The notes beneath the pieces are model-generated. The model did not search any database, was not told the origin of the DNA, and worked only from the letters and a program-made list of their open reading frames with translations. From Stutzerimonas stutzeri (GTDB taxonomy: Bacteria > Pseudomonadota > Gammaproteobacteria > Pseudomonadales > Pseudomonadaceae): a stretch of DNA of 64,000 nucleotides. Each line of letters opens with the position of its first letter. Position 1 is the stretch's first letter. Made by a program: the position numbers and the translations under genes. Of this stretch, positions 54,582 through 63,049 are shown in pieces. Where the stretch lies: assembly GCA_002339675.1 (NCBI GenBank), contig DDKB01000020.1, forward strand, positions 1 through 64,000. Reading direction: 5' to 3'.

Positions 54582-54712
54582 AAGAAGAGTCTCCACGCAG
54601 CGGGGCGAGCGTCGCCCGAATGCGCTTGATATGGGGGACCCTTCCAGGCATTTCAACCGGTGGGTGGCAAAGCGGCCCGGACTGTCCGGCATGCCAGCGA
54701 AAGCGCGGGGCG

Positions 54713-55174
54713 CTATTGCAGGGCGAAGTCCAGTTGCCGCCAGGCTTCGTAGACCGCAACCGCGACGGTGTTGGACAGGTTCAGGCTGCGGCTGTCCGGC
54801 CGCATCGGCAAGCGCAGGCGCTGCTCGTTGGGCAGCGCGTCGCGGATCTCCGGCGGCAGCCCGCGGCTTTCGGGGCCGAACAGAAAGGCATCGCCGCGCG
54901 CGAAGCGGACCTTATGAAAGGGTTGCGAACCTTTGGTGGTGAAGGCGAACAGCCGCGGCTGGCCGAGGCTCGCCAGGCAGCTATCGAGGTCGGCGTGGCG
55001 CTTGAGCGGGGCATACTCGTGGTAGTCGAGCCCGGCGCGGCGCAGGCGTTTGTCGTCCAGCTCGAAGCCGAGCGGCTCGATCAGGTGCAGGCTGCAGCCG
55101 GCATTGGCGCAGAGCCTGATAATGTTGCCGGTATTCGGTGGAATCTCCGGTTGGAACAGGATCACATGGAACAT
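54713..55174 (-). CDS. trmL: tRNA (cytidine/uridine-2'-O-)-methyltransferase TrmL
   Basis: 153 residues. SPOUT methyltransferase modifying the wobble base ribose of tRNA-Leu. Signature segments: ILFQPEIPPNTGNIIRLCAN, FLFGPESRGLP and MRPDSRSLNLSNTVAVAVYE. The start at 55174 overlaps, head to head, the predicted start of the next gene on the other strand. Confidence 0.94.
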   Translation of the reverse strand: MFHVILFQPEIPPNTGNIIRLCANAGCSLHLIEPLGFELDDKRLRRAGLDYHEYAPLKRHADLDSCLASLGQPRLFAFTTKGSQPFHKVRFARGDAFLFGPESRGLPPEIRDALPNEQRLRLPMRPDSRSLNLSNTVAVAVYEAWRQLDFALQ

Positions 55175-55643
55175 GCGCGGCACCCGCTCTGAAAACGACC
55201 GGCATTCTACTGCGGCAAACGACCTTGCGGCAGGCGACGCCGCGGCTGACGATCCGTTACCGCGTCTGCGTCGACGCTTTTTCGGTTCGCTGGTGCTGCT
55301 CGGTCTGCTGTTCGGCTCGCTGCTGGGCCATCTGCTGCGCCCCGAGCCGGTAACGCTGTTGCGGGTCGAGCCGATAACGGGCGGGCTGCAGCTCTGGTTC
55401 GACCGCGAGCCGGAGCTCTTCAGCCAGGACGTCCGCGGTGCGGTGGGCATGCTGTTCCAGGCCCGCGGCAGCGATGCGGCCGGCCAGCTGGTGCTGGACG
55501 GCGCCCCGGTCGGCTGGAAGGTACAGACCACCGACAAGGGGCTGCTGCTGCATCTGGTGGCCGCGCGGCCCCTGCAGGCCCGCTGGTCCGGCGCGCAGAC
55601 CGACGGCAACTGGCGCCTGGACATACAGGTCGCGCCGCGCTAG
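55173..55643 (+). CDS. Small single-span membrane protein, unknown function
   Basis: 156 residues from the ATG at 55173. A charged N-terminal region is followed by one hydrophobic span (FFGSLVLLGLLFGSLLGHLL, about residues 35-54) and a ~100-residue extracytoplasmic domain (VTLLRVEPITGGLQLWFDRE onward). No family recognised. The predicted start overlaps the trmL start in a shared CATG; a later start would avoid this. It ends 14 bases from the convergent ntrC stop. Confidence 0.7.
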   Translation: MRGTRSENDRHSTAANDLAAGDAAADDPLPRLRRRFFGSLVLLGLLFGSLLGHLLRPEPVTLLRVEPITGGLQLWFDREPELFSQDVRGAVGMLFQARGSDAAGQLVLDGAPVGWKVQTTDKGLLLHLVAARPLQARWSGAQTDGNWRLDIQVAPR

Positions 55644-55657
55644 CCGGCGCGTCCGGC

Positions 55658-57094
55658 TCAGCCTTCGTCGGTGTCGTCTTCGTCGGCGCTGTCACCCCCC
55701 ATGCCCAGTTCCTTGATCTTGCGCGTCAGGGTGTTGCGCCCCCAGCCGAGCAACAAGGCGGCATCGCGGCGGCGGCCGGCGGTGTGCTTGAGCGCGGTCT
55801 CGATCATGATCCGTTCGAACGCCGGCACCGCTTCGTCGAGCAGGTTGGACTGGCCGCGTGCCAGGGCCTGGTCAGCCCAGTGGCGCAGGGCCTGTTCCCA
55901 GTTGTTCGAGGGCATGGCGTCGGCCGGCTGGCTGAGCAGCTCCGGGGGCAGGTCGTCGACGTGCACCTCGCGCCCAGATGCCATTACGGTGATCCAGCGA
56001 CAGGTGTTTTCCAGCTGGCGGACGTTACCGGGCCAGGGCAGGTTCTGCAGATACTCTTCGGTTTCCGGTTTAAGCAGCTTGGTTTCGACCGCCAGTTCCT
56101 TGGCCGCGTTGGCGAGGAAATGCCCGGCCAGCGTCGGAATGTCTTCACGGCGGTCGGACAGGCGCGGAATGTGGATGCGAATGACGTTCAGGCGATGGAA
56201 CAGGTCTTCGCGGAATTTGCCGGCCTGGACCAGGGTTTCCAGGTCCTGGTGGGTCGCGGCGATGATTCGTACGTCGACCTTGACCGGCGTGTGCCCGCCG
56301 ACGCGGTAGAACTCGCCATCGGCCAGCACGCGCAGCAGGCGGGTCTGGGTGTCGGCGGGCATGTCGCCGATTTCGTCGAGGAACAGGGTGCCGCCGTCGG
56401 CCTGCTCGAAGCGGCCGCGGCGCTGGTTGGCCGCGCCGGTGAAGGCGCCTTTCTCGTGGCCGAACAGCTCGGACTCCATCAGGTCCTTGGGGATCGCCGC
56501 CATGTTCAGCGCGATGAACGGCGAAGCGGCGCGCGGGCTGTGGCGGTGCAGGGCGTGGGCGACCAATTCCTTGCCGGTACCGGACTCGCCGTTGATCAGC
56601 ACGGTGATGTTCGAGTGCGAGAGCCGACCGATCGCGCGGAACACCTCCTGCATCGCCGGCGCCTCACCGATGATTTCCGGCGTGTGCCGCTGGTCGGCCG
56701 GCGCCTTCAAGCCCTGTTGCTCCTGGGCATGCTGGTTGGCGCGTTTGACCAGCGACACGGCTTCGTCGACGTCGAACGGCTTGGGCAGGTATTCGAACGC
56801 ACCGCCCTGGTAGGAGGCCACGGCGCTGTCGAGGTCCGAGTGCGCAGTCATGATGATGACCGGCAGTCGCGGATAGAGGTCGCGGATCTGCGCCAGCAGG
56901 TCAAGGCCGCTGACGCCGGGCATGCGAATGTCGGAGAGGATCACGTCGGGCTGCTGCCGTGCGAGCTTGGCCAGCACGCTGTCGGCGCTGTCGAAGCTCT
57001 GCGTGGTCATGCCTTCCTGCTGCAGGGCCTTTTCCAGGACCCAGCGGATGGAGCGGTCGTCGTCGACGATCCAGACAGTTTCGCTGCGGCTCAT
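55658..57094 (-). CDS. ntrC: Nitrogen regulation response regulator NtrC
   Basis: 478 residues. Receiver domain with phospho-acceptor Asp in VILSDIRMPG (about residue 54), sigma-54 AAA+ domain with Walker A GESGTGKELVA and the sigma-54 loop GAFTGA, and a C-terminal Fis-type helix-turn-helix (RRRDAALLLGWGRNTLTRKIKEL). Phosphorylated NtrC activates nitrogen genes such as glnA. Overlaps ntrB by four bases (ATGA) and has AAGGAG before its start. Confidence 0.96.
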   Translation of the reverse strand: MSRSETVWIVDDDRSIRWVLEKALQQEGMTTQSFDSADSVLAKLARQQPDVILSDIRMPGVSGLDLLAQIRDLYPRLPVIIMTAHSDLDSAVASYQGGAFEYLPKPFDVDEAVSLVKRANQHAQEQQGLKAPADQRHTPEIIGEAPAMQEVFRAIGRLSHSNITVLINGESGTGKELVAHALHRHSPRAASPFIALNMAAIPKDLMESELFGHEKGAFTGAANQRRGRFEQADGGTLFLDEIGDMPADTQTRLLRVLADGEFYRVGGHTPVKVDVRIIAATHQDLETLVQAGKFREDLFHRLNVIRIHIPRLSDRREDIPTLAGHFLANAAKELAVETKLLKPETEEYLQNLPWPGNVRQLENTCRWITVMASGREVHVDDLPPELLSQPADAMPSNNWEQALRHWADQALARGQSNLLDEAVPAFERIMIETALKHTAGRRRDAALLLGWGRNTLTRKIKELGMGGDSADEDDTDEG

Positions 57095-58173
57095 GCGGTT
57101 GGTGCTCCTTGTTCCAGCGGCAGGAAGATCGAGAACGCGGTATGCCCGGGATGGCTTTCGCATTCGATCAGGCCCTGGTGCTGACTGATGATGTTCTGGG
57201 TGATGGCCAGGCCCAGTCCGGTGCCGTCCGGACGGCCGCTGACCATCGGGTAGAAAAGCGTGTTCTGCAGTTCGGCGGGGATGCCCGGGCCGTTGTCGAT
57301 GATCTCGATGCGCGCCACCAGGCGATGCCGGATGTGACCAATGGTGAACTGGCGCAGGGTGCGGGTGCGCAGCGTCAGCCGTCCAAGCCCGAGTTCGGTT
57401 TGCCCGGCGAGCGCCTGCATGGCGTTGCGCATGATATTGAGCACCGCCTGGATCATCTGCTCGCGGTCCATCAGGACCTCGGGGATGCTCGGGTCGTAGT
57501 CGCGCACCAAAATGAGGCTGCCCTGGCATTCGGCTTCGATCAGGCTGGCAACGTGTTCCAGCACTTCGTGGATGTTGGTCATCGACAGCGACGGCAACTT
57601 GTTCGAGCCGAGCATGCGGTCGACCAGGTTCCTCAGGCGGTCGGCCTCCTCGATGATGACGCCGGTGTAGTCCTTCAGGTGTTCCTCGGGCAGCTCGCGG
57701 GCCAGCAGCTGCGCTGCCCCGCGAATGCCGCCCAGCGGGTTCTTGATCTCGTGGGCCAGACCGCGGACCAGCAGCTTGGTCGTTTCATGCGCCGAGAGTT
57801 GTGCCTCTTCCTTGGTGATGCGCAGCAAGCGGTCGCGTGGCAGCACCTCCAGCAAGAGCATGGTTTCCTGCCGCGTGAGGATTGGGGTGACGGCATAGTC
57901 GACCGTCAGCGCCTGGCCATTGGTCGAGGTCAGGGTCGCTTCGCGCTTGGTGAAAGGGTGTGCCTGTTCGACCGCCTGGCGCAGCGCCGCCAGCGCCTCG
58001 GACGATTCGGTGAACAGCTCGCTGATGAACTGGCCGTGGCTGCGCTGGCCGCTGACGGCCAGTAGCATCTCGGCCGCCGGGTTCATGTATTCCAGGCGCA
58101 GCCGCGAGTCGAGCAGCAGCGTCGCGGTGGTGAGGTTCTCGATCAGCAGGCGCTGTAGGGCTTCGTTGATCAT
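57091..58173 (-). CDS. ntrB: Nitrogen regulation sensor kinase NtrB
   Basis: 360 residues. PAS domain (LLDSRLRLEYMNPAAEMLLAV), then the H-box RGLAHEIKNPLGGIRGAAQL with the phosphorylated His, the N-box NIMRNAMQAL and G-boxes DNGPGIP and GTGLGLAI. Partner of PII and NtrC. The start at 58173 (MINEALQRLLIENLTTATLL) is the most family-like; an ATG four codons upstream is the alternative. Confidence 0.94.
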   Translation of the reverse strand: MINEALQRLLIENLTTATLLLDSRLRLEYMNPAAEMLLAVSGQRSHGQFISELFTESSEALAALRQAVEQAHPFTKREATLTSTNGQALTVDYAVTPILTRQETMLLLEVLPRDRLLRITKEEAQLSAHETTKLLVRGLAHEIKNPLGGIRGAAQLLARELPEEHLKDYTGVIIEEADRLRNLVDRMLGSNKLPSLSMTNIHEVLEHVASLIEAECQGSLILVRDYDPSIPEVLMDREQMIQAVLNIMRNAMQALAGQTELGLGRLTLRTRTLRQFTIGHIRHRLVARIEIIDNGPGIPAELQNTLFYPMVSGRPDGTGLGLAITQNIISQHQGLIECESHPGHTAFSIFLPLEQGAPTA

Positions 58174-58340
58174 GGCAGTCTGCATCCGGTGGGTAGGTCG
58201 GGAAATGCAAGAAGCAAACCAAGGCGCTCCGTTTCGGCGCGGCGCCGTAATCACTCGCGCTCCAGAGCGGGGCACCGCAAATCCCAATGGGCTTGGATCA
58301 GCTCATGCCAGTGTATGCACCATTTCGGTGCGCTGCATGG

Positions 58341-58976
58341 TCAGAGAAAGGGCACGAAAGGGATATCGCGTTTTTCCTTCGGCTTGTCCTTGAGTGGACA
58401 TTCCGGCCGTACGCCGTAATCGGCCCGTTTGCAGGGGCGGGCCATGCGCCGCTGGGCCAGGGAGGTGCGCATCAGGTGGAAGGTGCTCGGCAGGCTGCTC
58501 TGCACGGGCTCACCCTGGGCGTCGATCACCTCCAGCGTCAGCTGGTGCGTGCCGCGATCGACATTCTCCAGCGCGAAGGCCGCCTGCTCGGTGGGTTCCC
58601 CGGTGGCGGCGCCGTCGAGCAGCAGGCGGTATCGATGGCCGGGATGCAGTCCCGGATCGCTGGTGGCGGTGACCGACAGCTCGCCGGCGTTGTTACGGAT
58701 GGTCGCGTCGGGCTCCGGCTGGATCAGGTCCAGAACGGCATAGCCCGGTGTGGGCGCCTTGATGACCCTAGTTGGCGGCGGCGCCGGCTCGGGCAGCGGC
58801 TGTGCGGGCATTCGGTTGGAGGGTCTGGTCTCGACCGTCTCGGTTGCATGGTTGCCGGGGCGATCGGTAAACACCCGATTGCCCGCCTCGTCGATATAGC
58901 TGTAGATCGCCGCGCTTGCCGGCAGGGCAGGCATCAGCAGCAGCGCGAGCAGGCCGAGTCCCGGCAGGTGTGTCAT
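58341..58976 (-). CDS. DUF4124 domain periplasmic protein (second of pair)
   Basis: 211 residues. A signal peptide (LALLLMPALPASA) then a DUF4124 segment AIYSYIDEAGNRVFTDRPG, a proline-rich linker and a C-terminal Ig-like region with FALENVDRGTHQLTLEV. It is paralogous to the next gene upstream, with which it overlaps by four bases. Function unknown; location between glnA and ntrBC is conserved in pseudomonads. Confidence 0.88.
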   Translation of the reverse strand: MTHLPGLGLLALLLMPALPASAAIYSYIDEAGNRVFTDRPGNHATETVETRPSNRMPAQPLPEPAPPPTRVIKAPTPGYAVLDLIQPEPDATIRNNAGELSVTATSDPGLHPGHRYRLLLDGAATGEPTEQAAFALENVDRGTHQLTLEVIDAQGEPVQSSLPSTFHLMRTSLAQRRMARPCKRADYGVRPECPLKDKPKEKRDIPFVPFL

Positions 58977-59497
58977 CGCCGGGCCGGGCTGTTGGTATGG
59001 ACGCGCTGCACGGTGAACTGCTCCGAGGCGCGCTGCACCACTTCACCGCCGCTCAGCACCTCGACTTCAAGCAGGTGCGTGCCGCGGTCGACGTTGTTCA
59101 ACTGCAGCGCCGTGCTGGTGCTGGCGTCGTCTTGCGGCTGGCCATCGAGCAGGAAGCGGATCCGGTGGTTCTGGCGCAGTGGCGGGTCCAGCTGGGCATT
59201 GACCACAAAGGTGCCGTTGTTTGCCCGCAGCGCCTGCTCGTCGGGAATGCCGCCAATCGATAGGCTGCGGTACGGCGGCTGGCCTGCTTCGTCCTGCCCC
59301 TTTGCTAGGGGTGGCGGGGCGTCCGGGGTCTTGATGTTCACCGTATTGGCCGGTGGCAGCTCCACGGCGTCCGCGGCCACGCCTTCGGGCGGCTGGTTGG
59401 TGAAGACCGTGTTGCCACGGTCGTCGGTGTATTTGTAGATCTGCGCCAGGGCTGGCGCCGTGAGCACGAGTAGCAGGCTGAGCAATGCAATGCGCAT
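58973..59497 (-). CDS. DUF4124 domain periplasmic protein (first of pair)
   Basis: 174 residues. Signal peptide MRIALLSLLLVLTAPALA, DUF4124 segment QIYKYTDDRGNTVFTNQPP, then an Ig-like region with LQLNNVDRGTHLLEVEV. The start at 59497 has GGAG at good spacing. Shared NVDRGTH motif and layout show tandem duplication with the following gene. Confidence 0.88.
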   Translation of the reverse strand: MRIALLSLLLVLTAPALAQIYKYTDDRGNTVFTNQPPEGVAADAVELPPANTVNIKTPDAPPPLAKGQDEAGQPPYRSLSIGGIPDEQALRANNGTFVVNAQLDPPLRQNHRIRFLLDGQPQDDASTSTALQLNNVDRGTHLLEVEVLSGGEVVQRASEQFTVQRVHTNSPARR

Positions 59498-59635
59498 GGG
59501 AAGCTCCGCAGGTGGGTTGGGCAAGCCTTGCACCGAGTGGGCGAGCAGGCAAGGGCGAACGCTGCGATTTGGGATGGAGGCCCATGGCTGGGCGCGTCCG
59601 ACACAGCGGCATTGCCTAATGACATCGCAGAAACG

Positions 59636-59661
59636 AAAAAGCCTCCCGAAGGAGGCCTTTT
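59636..59661 (-). terminator. Rho-independent terminator of glnA
   Basis: On the minus strand GCCTCC-TTCG-GGAGGC is followed by five T residues and preceded by an A-rich run, 17 bases after the glnA stop codon. Strong intrinsic terminator, so glnA is probably transcribed mainly alone. Confidence 0.9.
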
Positions 59662-59678
59662 CTGTCACACGGTCTGGA

Positions 59679-61085
59679 TCAGACGCTGTAGTACAGGTCG
59701 TATTCCAGCGGGTGAACGAAGGTGCGGACCTTGATTTCTTCCTCGCTCTTCAGCTCGAGGTAGGCATCGATGAAGTCGTCGGAGAACACGCCGCCCTTGG
59801 TCAGGAACGCGCGGCCTTTGTCGAGTTCTTCCAGGGCTTCCTTCAGGCTGCCGCAGACCTGCGGGATCAGCTTGCCTTCTTCCGGCGGCAGATCGTACAG
59901 GTTCTTATCGGCGGCATCGCCAGGGTGGATCTTGTTCTGGATACCGTCCAGGCCAGCCATCAGCAGTGCGGCGAAGCACAGGTAGGGGTTGGCAGCCGGA
60001 TCCGGGAAGCGCGCTTCGATGCGGCGGGCTTTCGGGCTGGACACGTACGGAATACGGATCGAGGCGGAACGGTTGCGTGCCGAGTAAGCCAGCATGACCG
60101 GTGCTTCGAAGCCCGGGACCAGGCGCTTGTAGGAGTTGGTCGACGGGTTGGTGAAGCCGTTCAGCGCCTTGCCGTGCTTGATGATGCCGCCGATGAAGTA
60201 CAGGGCGGTCTCGGACAGGCCGGCATAGCCTTCGCCAGCGAAGGTGTTCTTGCCGTCCTTGGAGATCGACATGTGTACGTGCATGCCCGAACCGTTGTCG
60301 CCGTACAGCGGCTTCGGCATGAAGGTCGCGGTCTTGCCATAGGCGTCGGCGACGTTGTGCACGCAGTACTTCAGGGTCTGAACTTCGTCAGCCTTGTTGA
60401 CCAGGGTGTTGAACTTCACGCCGATTTCGTTCTGACCGGCAGTCGCCACTTCGTGGTGATGCACTTCGACGACCAGGCCCATCTCTTCCATGGCATTGCA
60501 CATGGCAGTACGGATTTCGTGGTCGTGGTCGCACGGCGGAACCGGGAAATAGCCGCCTTTAACAGCGGGGCGATGGCCCTTGTTGCCGCCTTCGACGTCC
60601 TGGTCGGTCATCCAGGATCCCTGCTCGGAGTAGATCTTGAACATCGAGCCGGAGATGTCCGACTTGAACTTGACCTGATCGAAGATGAAAAACTCCGGCT
60701 CCGGGCCGACGAATACAGTGTCACCGATGCCGGTGGACTTGAGGAATTCCTCGGCGCGCTTGGCGATGGAGCGCGGGTCGCGGTCGTAGCCCTGCATGGT
60801 GCTCGGCTCGACGATGTCACAGACCAGAATCAGGGTCGGCTCTTCGGTGAACGGATCCAGCACGGCGGTCTCGTCGACCGGCATCAGGATCATGTCGGAG
60901 GCTTCGATACCCTTCCAGCCATGGATGGACGAGCCGTCGAACATCTTGCCGTGTTCGAAGAAGTCTTCGTCCTGAGCGTCACGCGCCGGGACGGTCACGT
61001 GGTGCTGCTTGCCCTTGGTGTCGGTGAAGCGCAGATCAATCCACTTCACATCGTAATCTTTGATCAGTTGAAGCGACTTCGACAT
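59679..61085 (-). CDS. glnA: Glutamine synthetase type I
   Basis: 468 residues. Ammonia assimilation into glutamine. Conserved segments include FDGSSIHGWKGI, EPEFFIFD, NGSGMHVHMS and the adenylylation site NLYDLPPEE with its regulatory Tyr, so activity should be controlled by GlnE. The start at 61085 has GGAG at good spacing. Upstream lie a sigma-54 promoter and NtrC-like boxes; ntrBC is 1.5 kb downstream. Confidence 0.97.
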   Translation of the reverse strand: MSKSLQLIKDYDVKWIDLRFTDTKGKQHHVTVPARDAQDEDFFEHGKMFDGSSIHGWKGIEASDMILMPVDETAVLDPFTEEPTLILVCDIVEPSTMQGYDRDPRSIAKRAEEFLKSTGIGDTVFVGPEPEFFIFDQVKFKSDISGSMFKIYSEQGSWMTDQDVEGGNKGHRPAVKGGYFPVPPCDHDHEIRTAMCNAMEEMGLVVEVHHHEVATAGQNEIGVKFNTLVNKADEVQTLKYCVHNVADAYGKTATFMPKPLYGDNGSGMHVHMSISKDGKNTFAGEGYAGLSETALYFIGGIIKHGKALNGFTNPSTNSYKRLVPGFEAPVMLAYSARNRSASIRIPYVSSPKARRIEARFPDPAANPYLCFAALLMAGLDGIQNKIHPGDAADKNLYDLPPEEGKLIPQVCGSLKEALEELDKGRAFLTKGGVFSDDFIDAYLELKSEEEIKVRTFVHPLEYDLYYSV

Positions 61086-61186
61086 GGTGCTCTCCAAGTG
61101 GTGGAAGCGTTGACTGGCAGGCTTCCGAAGTCAGGGGGTGAAGGCGGGCGGTGATGTTCCGCCATGGCGACCTGCCTCACAAGGGA

Positions 61187-61201
61187 GCAAATTGCATGCC
61201 A
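61187..61201 (-). promoter_or_regulatory. Sigma-54 promoter of glnA
   Basis: Minus-strand TGGCATGCAATTTGC has the invariant GG and GC dinucleotides separated by 10 bases, as in the -24/-12 consensus. It lies about 100 bases upstream of the glnA start, giving a leader of ~90 nt. Confidence 0.85.
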
Positions 61202-61284
61202 GTGCTCCGTGATGGGTCCTGGCGCCGCCGGCGGGCCTCTGCTGCGGATGGTGAGATCAGGCGAGCCGATTTCTCAGCAACAGA

Positions 61285-61301
61285 GGCGCCAGATTGGTGC
61301 G
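61285..61301. promoter_or_regulatory. NtrC-like binding site, proximal
   Basis: GGCGCC-AGATT-GGTGCG reads on the minus strand as CGCACC-N5-GGCGCC, close to the NtrC pattern TGCACC-N5-GGTGCA. Its centre is about 100 bases upstream of the sigma-54 element. Confidence 0.6.
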
Positions 61302-61315
61302 TATCTAGTTGCAGA

Positions 61316-61332
61316 TGACCCATTATGGTGCA
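61316..61332. promoter_or_regulatory. NtrC-like binding site, distal
   Basis: Minus-strand TGCACC-ATAAT-GGGTCA has one perfect half-site. Its centre is 31 bases from the proximal box, about three helical turns, like the paired NtrC sites of enteric glnA. Confidence 0.6.
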
Positions 61333-61426
61333 TATGGCGGTCGCCCGATAAAACTGACTAAAGCTTGATCAAATTCCGATATACTCCGCCCCCCTCTTTT
61401 TACGCCTGACCGGCGCCGCGCTGTCC

Positions 61427-62881
61427 ATGAAGCTGATCGTCAAGGTTTTCCCCGAAATCACCATCAAGAGCCCACCGGTACGCAAGGGCTTCATTCGCCA
61501 GTTGGCGAAGAACATCCGTACCGTGTTGCGCGACCTCGATCCCGAACTGCGGGTGGAAGGGGTGTGGGACAACGTCGAGGTGGAAACCGCCTGCAGCGAG
61601 CCTAAGCAGCTGCACGAGATGATCGAGCGCCTGCGCTGCACACCGGGCATCGCACACTGCCTGGAGGTGCACGAGTACCCGCTGGGGGATCTGGACGACA
61701 TCGTCGAGAAGTGCAAGTCGCACTTTGCCGAGCGGCTGGCCGGCAGGATCTTCGCGGTGCGCTGCAAGCGCGCCGGCAAACACCCGTTCAGTTCGATGGA
61801 CGTCGAGCGCCACGTGGGCAGCGAGCTGCGTGTGCAATGCGGCGCCGCCGGTATCTCGCTGAAAGCGCCGGAGATTGAAGTGCGGATGGAGATCCGCGAC
61901 CAGCGCCTGTTTGTCGTGCATGCGCAGCATGACGGCATTGGCGGCTATCCGCTGGGCGCGTTGGAGCAGACGTTGGTGCTGATGTCCGGTGGTTTCGATT
62001 CCACCGTGGCGGCCTACCAGATGATGCGTCGCGGGCTGATGACCCATTTCTGCTTCTTCAATCTCGGCGGCCGTGCCCATGAGCTGGGCGTGATGGAAGT
62101 GGCCCACTATTTATGGAAGAAGTACGGCAGTTCGCACCGGGTACTGTTTATCAGTGTGCCCTTCGAGGAAGTCGTCGGTGAGATCCTCGAGAAAGTCGAC
62201 GATAGCCAGATGGGCGTCGTGCTCAAGCGCATGATGCTGCGGGTGTCGACCCAGATAGCCGAGCGGCTGCACATCGACGCCCTGGTCACCGGCGAGGCCA
62301 TTTCCCAGGTTTCCAGCCAGACCCTGCCGAACCTGTCGGTCATCGATTCGGCCACCGATATGCTGGTGCTGCGGCCGCTGATCGCCAGTCACAAGCAGGA
62401 CATCATCGACACCGCGTTCGAGATAGGCACCGCCGAGTTCGCCAAGAACATGCCCGAGTACTGTGGCGTGATCTCGAAAAATCCGACGACCAAGGCCAAG
62501 CGCTACCGCATCGAACATGAAGAAAAGCAGTTCGACATGGCGGTGCTCGAGCGGGCCATGGCCAACACGCGTCAGGTGGCCATCGATCGCGTGATCGACG
62601 AGCTGGGCCAGGATGTGCAAGTTGAAGAAGTGGTCGAGGCGAGCGCTGGGCAGGTGGTAATCGACATCCGCCACCCCGACCTTGTCGAGGACGAACCTCT
62701 GCAGCTGCAGGGCATCGAAGTGCAAACGCTGCCGTTCTATGCGCTGAACAACCGCTTCAAGGAGCTGGATGAGAACCGCCAGTACCTGCTGTATTGCGAT
62801 AAAGGTGTCATGAGCCGCCTGCATGCTCATCATTTGTTGAGCGAGGGGCATGTCAATGTGCGCGTTTATCGTCCGAGCTAA
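61427..62881 (+). CDS. thiI: tRNA 4-thiouridine sulfurtransferase ThiI
   Basis: 484 residues. Makes s4U8 in tRNA and supplies sulfur for thiamine. N-terminal ferredoxin-like/THUMP region, the PP-loop LMSGGFDSTVAAY, and a C-terminal rhodanese domain with the catalytic Cys in LYCDKGVMSR (about residue 460). Divergent from glnA, as in Pseudomonas. Confidence 0.96.
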   Translation: MKLIVKVFPEITIKSPPVRKGFIRQLAKNIRTVLRDLDPELRVEGVWDNVEVETACSEPKQLHEMIERLRCTPGIAHCLEVHEYPLGDLDDIVEKCKSHFAERLAGRIFAVRCKRAGKHPFSSMDVERHVGSELRVQCGAAGISLKAPEIEVRMEIRDQRLFVVHAQHDGIGGYPLGALEQTLVLMSGGFDSTVAAYQMMRRGLMTHFCFFNLGGRAHELGVMEVAHYLWKKYGSSHRVLFISVPFEEVVGEILEKVDDSQMGVVLKRMMLRVSTQIAERLHIDALVTGEAISQVSSQTLPNLSVIDSATDMLVLRPLIASHKQDIIDTAFEIGTAEFAKNMPEYCGVISKNPTTKAKRYRIEHEEKQFDMAVLERAMANTRQVAIDRVIDELGQDVQVEEVVEASAGQVVIDIRHPDLVEDEPLQLQGIEVQTLPFYALNNRFKELDENRQYLLYCDKGVMSRLHAHHLLSEGHVNVRVYRPS

Positions 62882-63049
62882 ACAGCCCGGCCTGCTGGGC
62901 GGCAGTATCCGCCATCGCCCTCCCGACCCGCTTCGCGGCTGAATGCTGCGACACGTCGTTGAAACGAACCTCCTTCTTCATCCAATTTTTCGCGTTGGGC
63001 CGCTCGATGCACCTGCCGAGTCGCCCGACCCAACTACGAGACCGCTACT

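Larger units (their letters stand above)
61086..61426. promoter_or_regulatory. Divergent glnA-thiI control region
   Basis: About 340 bases without a gene. It holds the glnA sigma-54 promoter (61187-61201), two NtrC-like boxes (61285-61301, 61316-61332) and a TATACT at 61380-61385 that is a possible -10 element for thiI (no matching -35 was found). Confidence 0.7.
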
